64,000 nt of DNA from Leptospira bourretii (GTDB lineage: Bacteria > Spirochaetota > Leptospiria > Leptospirales > Leptospiraceae), in contig NZ_RQFW01000016.1 of the NCBI RefSeq assembly GCF_004770145.1, positions 1 to 64,000 of the forward strand. The letters are read 5' to 3'. Under the pieces are notes generated by a model. That model searched no databases and was not told the origin of the DNA. It worked only from the letters and a program-made list of their open reading frames with translations. This document shows positions 57,009 to 64,000 of the stretch, one piece after another. The position numbers were made by a program, and so were the translations under genes. Numbering within the stretch: the stretch's first letter is position 1; each line of letters begins with the position of its first letter.

Positions 57009-57806
57009 TCAGACATTAATGAAATTGTTAGTTTCGGTGGTGTTAGAGATTATAGAGGAAATGAAAGTCCTCTGTCGATATTCTGATGCGGTAATTTTCT
57101 GCTCTTTTTTGAAAGCATCATAAAAATTAGAAAGTGATTTGTATCCAACTGCAAATCCAATATCGCTGACTTTTTTCTCGGGATATTTTTCTAAAAGGTA
57201 TTTGGCTTCTTTGATTCGGTAACTATGTAAAAAAGAACTAAAGTTAGTGCTTTTTTTTTCATTCAAATATTCAGAAAGTTGTCTTGGGTGTAACTCTAGT
57301 TCTTCTGCAAGAACTTCGAGAGATAAATCTTCGTTCTGATAAATTTTTTCTACTTCCATCAGTTGGGATAGACGGTTTTCGAGCTGGTCTAAGTTTACTT
57401 TTAACAATCGTGATTTTGTATTATTTTTGTTTTTTCTTAAGTTGGCATTTGTAAAAAATGAATATCTTTCTAAGGACAATCTTAATCTTTCTTCTGAGAC
57501 TGGTTTTGCGAGGAAGTCAATGACACCGTATTCAAAAGCCCGGACTGCATTTTCTGGATTGGCCGAAACAACAATAGTATTTATCGACTTTTCGGGGAAT
57601 CTGTCCAAAACCTCGAAACTATCAGAACCGAAAATATTGAGATCTAAAAAAAATAAATCGATAGATGTTTGTTTTAAACAAATATAAGCCTCATCCACAG
57701 ATGCAACATGACTGATTTCAGTAGTAGACAAATCCAAAATATCGTTCAATAACTTGGTTAGATATTTTGCATGAACTGGTTCATCTTCTAGGATTAATAT
57801 TTTCAT
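57009..57806 (-). CDS. AraC-type response regulator, copy B (no adjacent kinase)
   Basis: 265 residues. The receiver has D55 in LFFLDLNIFG, near-identical in layout to copy A, and an AraC tail almost the same in its helices (LEVLAEELELHPRQLSEYLN, KEAKYLLEKYPEKKVSDIGF, AVGYKSLSNFYDAFKKEQKI). Copy A carries a kinase partner upstream; here that kinase is absent, so this copy must be phosphorylated by the 50034 kinase or by another. It follows the DUF4442 gene by 21 bp. Confidence 0.85.
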   Translation of the reverse strand: MKILILEDEPVHAKYLTKLLNDILDLSTTEISHVASVDEAYICLKQTSIDLFFLDLNIFGSDSFEVLDRFPEKSINTIVVSANPENAVRAFEYGVIDFLAKPVSEERLRLSLERYSFFTNANLRKNKNNTKSRLLKVNLDQLENRLSQLMEVEKIYQNEDLSLEVLAEELELHPRQLSEYLNEKKSTNFSSFLHSYRIKEAKYLLEKYPEKKVSDIGFAVGYKSLSNFYDAFKKEQKITASEYRQRTFISSIISNTTETNNFINV

Positions 57807-57827
57807 TCTAATTATTTCGGAGTGAAA

Positions 57828-58355
57828 TCAATACTCTGATTTTTCATTTTTTGTATTGGTTCCCATTCTTCTGATGTATATGTTTTTTTTAACTGAGGCA
57901 ACGATGTCCCCTTGCGAATCAACTATGTTGGTTGAAAAAGTATAATTTGTTTTCTTTTGTTTTGTTAAAAGAAATTTGATATTTTCTATATCACTGTCCG
58001 TTACTTCAAATTTTGCAAACACTGATTCCTTGTTTTGTTTGATATAATCAATCTCTGCATGTTTGTCCCAAATCATATAAAGATTTCCTAATCGCTTTAT
58101 CAGTAAGTATACATAGAATGGATCACACATGGAATAGATAGATCCCCCAAAATGAGTTCCCATATACCCTCGAGTAAAAAAATTCATTTTTAATCTTACG
58201 TCAATTTGATGTTTTTCTTTGTCATATTTGATTACTCGAATTCCTGATCCTACAAAAGGGCTATATAGGTTGATGGCATATTTAAAACCCAAAAAAAATT
58301 CCAGCCACTTCCATTTGGGATCAAGTTGAAATTGATTGGAATTTTCTTTTCTCAT
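57828..58355 (-). CDS. DUF4442 hotdog-fold protein, thioesterase-like
   Basis: 175 residues. The DUF4442 pattern is visible: FFLGFKYAINLYSPFVGSGI, then NFFTRGYMGTHFGGSIYSMC with the GGS motif of hotdog acyl-CoA thioesterases, and DPFYVYLLIKRLGNLYMIWD. It is probably cytoplasmic and acts on acyl-CoA or a related thioester; the substrate is not known. Divergent from the TetR gene at 58484, which may regulate it. Confidence 0.72.
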   Translation of the reverse strand: MRKENSNQFQLDPKWKWLEFFLGFKYAINLYSPFVGSGIRVIKYDKEKHQIDVRLKMNFFTRGYMGTHFGGSIYSMCDPFYVYLLIKRLGNLYMIWDKHAEIDYIKQNKESVFAKFEVTDSDIENIKFLLTKQKKTNYTFSTNIVDSQGDIVASVKKNIYIRRMGTNTKNEKSEY

Positions 58356-58447
58356 AATCGAGCCTTTTTATTTTCTACTGACTTTCAAAAACAATTTTTC
58401 TTTTGTTTGCGTGCACAATCAAAAAACTAAAGAATATTGAAAAACTA

Positions 58448-58483
58448 TTTACTGATTGGTAAACTGTTGACTATTTGGTAAAG
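58448..58483. promoter_or_regulatory. Candidate TetR operator
   Basis: TTGGTAAA is repeated at 58456-58463 and 58475-58482, 19 bp apart, and TTTAC (58448-58452) inverts GTAAA (58459-58463). The repeats lie directly before the TetR start, in the divergent gap with the DUF4442 gene. Autoregulation is inferred. Confidence 0.45.
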
Positions 58484-59059
58484 ATGGCAAGATCGGTAAC
58501 AGAAAAAAACGATTTGGTTTCTCCATTACTTGAGTTATTTTGTGACCACGGCGTTGATGGTGTATCCATTAAAATGGTTGGAGAAGCCACAGGTTTAGGG
58601 AAAGGAAGTATTTATTATTTTTTTCCAAGTGGAAAGTCTGATATGCTTGAATTTGTTTTGAATCATGCAGAACGCACTCTTTCTGAAAAAATGGCTGTAC
58701 TTACTGATTATAAAATAAAAGGTAGAAGAGGGGTTGATGAGTTCCTGAATTTTTTTGTTAACGATAAAGTTTTTCTGGGTTATATTCATTTTGTGAGCAT
58801 TTTGGTTTTGTCAAAACAGAAGGAATTGTATCTTCATAAAATTAATTTATTTTATGAAGATATGACATCCAAACTTGCGAAAGCCATTGTAAAAGAAGGA
58901 TATTCCCCAAGTAAGGCATGGAACATTGCGGAAAACGTTACAGTATCCATTTATGGCAGTTATCTTTTTTCTTGTTCTTTAAGTAATGAAAGTTATTTTA
59001 CCAATCGAATCAAAAAACTAAATAAAATTGTTTCGGAAAATTTAAAAACAAAACCTTAA
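58484..59059 (+). CDS. TetR-family transcriptional regulator
   Basis: 191 residues from the ATG at 58484; a TTG three codons earlier is possible. Helix-turn-helix at residues 10-55: LLELFCDHGVDGVSIKMVGE, then ATGLGKGSIYYFFPSGKSDM. The ligand-binding part (60-191) has ILVLSKQKELYLHKINLFYE and AWNIAENVTVSIYGSYLFSC, close to the YvdT/LmrA type. It probably represses the divergent DUF4442 gene and itself. A copy of its last 88 residues reappears downstream. Confidence 0.85.
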   Translation: MARSVTEKNDLVSPLLELFCDHGVDGVSIKMVGEATGLGKGSIYYFFPSGKSDMLEFVLNHAERTLSEKMAVLTDYKIKGRRGVDEFLNFFVNDKVFLGYIHFVSILVLSKQKELYLHKINLFYEDMTSKLAKAIVKEGYSPSKAWNIAENVTVSIYGSYLFSCSLSNESYFTNRIKKLNKIVSENLKTKP

Positions 59060-59124
59060 TTAAAATGTATGATTAGAGAATAAATTAAACATAACTTGTG
59101 TTTGTAGTATTTTTCGACTATATT

Positions 59125-59421
59125 TTAATTTCTTATGAGTTGGCAATAATTCTCAATCCCGGCTTCATGTGTACTTGTTGGAGAACAATCTGCAGGGTAA
59201 ACTGTATATGTTGCTCGTTGTTTACATCCACTTGCACCAAAATTTTTGTTGTCTATTACGTTAACTTTAACATCTCCAACTGGGCAATCAAAATCATTTG
59301 AAGCTCTCATCTTGACCTTATTTGTGACTAATTCGTTAAAACGTTTTTCTCCAACGGGGAAAGAGCCACAGTGAATTAAAAGTAATATAGTCAAAACAAA
59401 CGGATTCAGTTTTTGAATCAT
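59125..59421 (-). CDS. Small lipoprotein, duplicate A
   Basis: 98 residues from the ATG at 59421; the open frame upstream to 59451 is outside the signal peptide. Lipobox LLIHCGSFPVGEK. The mature part is 80 residues with the pattern AxNDFDCPVGDVKVNVIDNK, then SGCKQRATYTVYPADCSP and a terminal NYCQLIRN. The conserved Cys probably make disulphides. Only its neighbour duplicate at 60166 is recognisable as kin. Promoter box copy 6 lies upstream. Confidence 0.78.
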   Translation of the reverse strand: MIQKLNPFVLTILLLIHCGSFPVGEKRFNELVTNKVKMRASNDFDCPVGDVKVNVIDNKNFGASGCKQRATYTVYPADCSPTSTHEAGIENYCQLIRN

Positions 59422-59458
59422 AACCTTTTCCTCTCCATAGTGCCAATACATTCATTTC

Positions 59459-59502
59459 ATTTTAAAGTGGATGACGAGAACTGTCGTCCTAGGACGGGAA
59501 TC
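59459..59502 (-). promoter_or_regulatory. Island promoter box, copy 6
   Basis: Minus strand: GATTCCCGTCC, centre TA, GGACGACAG (59502 to 59481), 16 nt, TAAAAT (59464-59459). The lipoprotein start is 37 nt later. Confidence 0.75.
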
Positions 59503-59727
59503 CGGATGGAAGTTGAATTCGTTTTTTTTAAATTTTTTAGCAAAAAATGCACGAACAATTCAAACTTCTTCTTTGATAGTGAGATATTCGGGAAAACCAG
59601 GAAATCAATTCCCGTTCCTAGGTTTTTCAATTCAGAAATTGATGATTGCTAAAAAGAGATGGAAGAAATCTGAAAACCATATATCATGAACAAAAGTTTC
59701 ATTAATCGACTATAAACTTTAAGTAAA

Positions 59728-59781
59728 ATGAATGTGGTTTCTAAGATATTAAAAAATATATTTTTTTATTTTTATGAGTAG
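59728..59781 (+). pseudogene. Truncated signal-peptide copy of the downstream lipoprotein
   Basis: ATGAATGTGGTTTCTAAG at 59728 is the same as the beginning of the gene at 60765, but one A is lost in the poly-A tract and a stop arises soon. The TetR-derived piece then begins. It is the end of unit 1 of the tandem duplication. Confidence 0.6.
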
Positions 59782-60037
59782 TTTGGCTCTCAGTCATCAT
59801 AGGGTTCAATACCTAGACAAATTAAATCTTTTTTATAAAGATCTTACTACGAAGTTAGCAAAAGTAATTTCTAAAGAGGGATATTCCAATAGCAAAGCTT
59901 GGAATATTTCCAAAAATGTGGTGGTATCCATTTATGGAAGTTATCTCTTTTCTTGTTCACTAGCAGACCAAAGTTATTTTCACAATAGAATCAAGAAACT
60001 AAACAAAATCTTACTGGAAAATCTAAAGTCGACTTGA
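59774..60037 (+). pseudogene. Duplicated C-terminal fragment of the TetR regulator
   Basis: 87 codons: DKLNLFYKDLTTKLAKVISK, EGYSNSKAWNISKNVVVSIY, GSYLFSCSLADQSYFHNRIK, all close to residues 104-190 of the TetR protein. The helix-turn-helix is missing, so it cannot bind DNA; whether it is translated is unclear. It is the first element of duplication unit 2. Confidence 0.78.
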
Positions 60038-60165
60038 TTTGTTAAATTTTAGGAAGTTTTCAGTAATCAGATTCTTTTTTACTTCAAAGAAGAATCCATC
60101 CCGAATTCTCCCAATGCGTAATAGCCATGCATTGGGATTTATTTTTTAATCCCAACTTTGTCTTT

Positions 60166-60456
60166 TTAATTTCTTACAATTTGACAATACTTGTCCACAC
60201 CTTCCTCGGTCATTATAACTGGAGTGCATTCTGCTGGATGAACTGTAAATGTACCACGTTGTTTACAACCAGTAGCCCCAAAATTTTTGTTGTCAATCAT
60301 GCTGACTTTTATGTCCATAATTGGACAATCAAAATCATAAGCGGCCCTTGCTCTTACTTTCTCTTCGATCATTTCGGCAAAACGTTTTTGGCCGACAGAA
60401 TTGCAGCCTGAAAAAAGTAATATAGCCAGAACAAACGGATTTAGTTTTTGAATCAT
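60166..60456 (-). CDS. Small lipoprotein, duplicate B
   Basis: 96 residues. Lipobox LLFSGCNSVGQK. Core YDFDCPIMDIKVSMIDNKNF, GATGCKQRGTFTVHPAECTP and KYCQIVRN closely match the protein at 59125, with all mature Cys kept and most differences in the loops. It is in frame and complete, so both duplicates are probably functional. Promoter box copy 7 is at the same distance as in duplicate A. Confidence 0.78.
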   Translation of the reverse strand: MIQKLNPFVLAILLFSGCNSVGQKRFAEMIEEKVRARAAYDFDCPIMDIKVSMIDNKNFGATGCKQRGTFTVHPAECTPVIMTEEGVDKYCQIVRN

Positions 60457-60493
60457 ATCCTTTTTTTCTCCTTAGAACCAATATACTCATTTC

Positions 60494-60537
60494 ATTTTAA
60501 AGCGGATGAAGAGAACTGTCGTCCTAGGACGGGAATC
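60494..60537 (-). promoter_or_regulatory. Island promoter box, copy 7
   Basis: Minus strand: GATTCCCGTCC, centre TA, GGACGACAG (60537 to 60516), 16 nt, TAAAAT (60499-60494). The lipoprotein start is 37 nt later. Same as copy 6 except in the spacer. Confidence 0.75.
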
Positions 60538-60764
60538 AGGATGGAAGTTGAATTCGTTTTTTTAAACTTTTCAGCCAAATATACGCTACCACTTAAAATA
60601 TCTTTTAATGTCAATGCGTCATGCGGAAAAACCAGGAAATCATTTTTCATTCTTAGGTTTTTGAATTCTGAAATTTTTGATTGCTAAAAAAGAGATGGAA
60701 GAAAACTGAAAATCCAAATATCATGAACAAAAGTTACAATAAACGACTATAAACTTTAAGTAAA

Positions 60765-61277
60765 ATGAATGTGGTTTCTAAGATATTAAAAAAATATATT
60801 TTTTTATTTTTATGAGTATTCTTTTCTTTGTGCTCATGTTCAACAGAATCTGTTAAGGAAACCACTTTAGAAAAATCTGAAGTGTCTACACAGACGAAAC
60901 GTAATTGGAATCCAGAGCCTAAGTGTTGTGATCTGCATTCCGAATTTTTAGGAGTCGTGGTTTTGAGTAAAGTTTGTGTTTCTGATACAGAAACACAATT
61001 GGAATTATACACAAAAGAATCTAAAAAGGTATGTGTTTTAAAAGAAGGGATGTTGTTCCGAGATGATTCGGGAGCTTCTTATCCATTCATAAAATCCGAA
61101 GGAGTGGGGCTCTGTCCCAAAAGAACCCAGATGAAAAATACTCCATTTACTTTATATTTCCCAAGTATTTCTTCTGAAACAAAATCCTTCGACTTAATTG
61201 AAGATAAAAATGCAAAACATGCACACAAACCTTGGGTTTTCGAAAAAGTAGATTTAACCCAATGTGTTTGGAAATAA
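60765..61277 (+). pseudogene. Cys-rich lipoprotein gene with TGA stop inside its signal peptide
   Basis: From the ATG at 60765 the frame reads MNVVSKILKKYIFLFL, then TGA (60813-60815), then VFFSLCSCSTESVKETTLEK and an open frame of 149 codons to 61277. The two parts make a perfect spirochaetal lipoprotein signal interrupted by a single in-frame stop. The mature part has seven Cys (PKCCDLHSEF, KVCVSDTETQ, KKVCVLKEGM, VGLCPKRTQ, LTQCVWK). Translation could restart at the TTG at 60828, which would lose the signal. The gene is broken, or the stop is read through; sequencing error is possible. Confidence 0.65.
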
Positions 61278-61280
61278 AAC

Positions 61281-61655
61281 TTAGGTTCTTTGTGACCAAG
61301 CAGAACACCAACCTTCTGTTGACACAACACCAGAGGAAATGATATTACATTTCCCCCAGCTTTCATTGATCTTTGTAAATTGTGCACAGTGTTTGCAAAA
61401 TTGATTTTTGGATCCTGGTTCTTTTCTTTCTGGATAAAGGATAAAATCAGTTTGTTTGGCATCCTGATGAAACCCAAGTGCTTTGGCAGTTGGGTCCGAT
61501 TCCGAAACTGGATGCATACCCTCTGGCAAAGGGGCAGAAGGTTTTTTATCTGCCATCAATTTTGTAACTAAACCAAAACCCCCCTCTAGAAAAAAGAGGG
61601 AGGTTGTCCAGACCAACGATGTTGTTAGGAATTGTTTTCGTGAAGGTTTTGGCAT
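61281..61655 (-). CDS. High-potential iron-sulphur protein (HiPIP)
   Basis: 124 residues. A Tat-like signal with PSRKQFL replaces the twin Arg by Arg-Lys; a hydrophobic stretch follows. The mature domain has the four cluster Cys (FCKHCAQF, GKCNIISSG, GWCSAW), the HiPIP spacing. HiPIPs carry electrons in the periplasm. It starts 2 bp after the katG stop, so it is co-transcribed with katG. It may be an electron donor or acceptor of the peroxidase, an inference. Confidence 0.88.
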   Translation of the reverse strand: MPKPSRKQFLTTSLVWTTSLFFLEGGFGLVTKLMADKKPSAPLPEGMHPVSESDPTAKALGFHQDAKQTDFILYPERKEPGSKNQFCKHCAQFTKINESWGKCNIISSGVVSTEGWCSAWSQRT

Positions 61656-61657
61656 TC

Positions 61658-63904
<2,247 letters not shown>

Positions 63905-63905
63905 C

Positions 63906-63977
63906 TAGATTTAGTTTAAATTTAGAATAAGTCTAGCAATGAAAAGCAAGCAATTTTTTAGATTTAGTCTAAATTTA
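63906..63977 (-). promoter_or_regulatory. Two PerR/Fur-like boxes upstream of katG
   Basis: TAGATTTAGTYTAAATTTA occurs at 63906-63924 and 63959-63977, exactly 53 bp apart, five helical turns. The second contains TTAGATT-T-AGTCTAA, a 7-1-7 inverted repeat with one mismatch, the shape of PerR/Fur boxes. Such sites control katG by peroxide in PerR bacteria; here PerR binding is inference. Confidence 0.65.
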
Positions 63978-64000
63978 TGCAGTTGAGAAGGTGAAAACCT

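Larger units (their letters stand above)
58794..60811 (+). repeat. Tandem direct duplication of about 1 kb
   Basis: Unit 1 (58794-59773) and unit 2 (59774-60811) share the same order: TetR C-terminus, minus-strand lipoprotein, promoter box, AT-rich spacer with the same run of sequence (GACTATAAACTTTAAG, ATGAATGTGGTTTCTAAG). The unit 1/2 junction falls at ATGAGTA, and GTGAGCA is at the unit start, suggesting microhomology. The units have diverged by many point changes and small indels. Confidence 0.8.

Noticed and set aside
59774..60037. Separate small regulator gene
   Set aside because: It is a duplicate of the TetR ligand-binding part without DNA-binding helices and without its own ribosome-binding site.
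45090..60537. The seven promoter boxes as a CRISPR or dispersed mobile repeat
   Set aside because: They are kilobases apart, each before a gene in fixed orientation, with a constant -10 spacing; there are no spacers, cas genes or mobile-element ends.
60828..61277. Ordinary cytoplasmic gene starting at TTG 60828
   Set aside because: The remaining text begins with a lipobox (LCSC) and the upstream frame supplies the rest of the signal peptide, so the short form is more likely the product of a broken gene.

Overview
The window reads as chromosome of a Leptospira-type spirochaete. It is AT-rich and carries many lipoproteins with short spirochaetal lipoboxes, four intact or near-intact 7TM-DISM sensor proteins, LamG/NHL/lactonase-like surface proteins, a cheW-mcp-cheA-cheB-cheY cluster, and a secreted catalase-peroxidase. 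I place it in Leptospira by protein style, not by any search, and cannot name a species. No rRNA, tRNA, CRISPR array or intact transposon was recognised.

Layout. 0-8 kb: small secreted and membrane proteins, a structured intergenic element, then a three-gene operon (MauG-like dihaem peroxidase, beta-helix/cytochrome c fusion, membrane ankyrin protein), followed by an integrase remnant. 8-12 kb: an alpha/beta hydrolase pair and modABC. 12-18 kb: a tightly coupled operon of membrane adenylate cyclase, NarL-type response regulator and 7TM-DISM kinase. 18-23 kb: ArsR-rhodanese repressor divergent from DUF2938 and MFS genes over a perfect 15-bp inverted repeat, a broken 7TM-AraC gene, and two small envelope genes. 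23-33 kb: a large NHL/LamG lipoprotein, a decayed and an intact LamG lipoprotein, a 7TM-DISM-AraC protein, a 7TM-DISM histidine kinase and a WG-repeat protein. 33-37 kb: propionyl/acetyl-CoA synthetase and RecQ. 37-44.5 kb: chemotaxis genes (cheD, cheY, cheB, cheA, mcp, cheW and a PAS-type kinase). 45-60.5 kb: an accessory island of lipoproteins, cytochrome/YceI/DUF5777 genes, two duplicated AraC-type response regulators, a 7TM-DISM LytS-like kinase and lactonase-like propellers. 58.5-61 kb: TetR, a DUF4442 protein and a 1-kb tandem duplication. 61-64 kb: katG and a HiPIP gene behind two PerR-like boxes.

Main discovery. Seven copies of an oriented, palindrome-centred 22-bp box lie between 45.1 and 60.5 kb. 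Each sits upstream of a different lipoprotein or secreted-protein gene, in the same orientation, and each is followed after exactly 16 nt by a TA-rich -10 hexamer, so that the GACA of its right half is placed as a -35 element. An eighth, spacer-variant copy precedes an envelope gene at 21.75 kb. This describes a local envelope-protein regulon. I infer that the kinase and the two near-identical AraC-type response regulators inside the island control it; the sequence does not prove this.

Other notable items are a gene with a TGA stop inside its lipoprotein signal peptide, an AraC gene that lost its first recognition helix and its frame, and an integrase fragment beside a perfect 16-bp inverted repeat.
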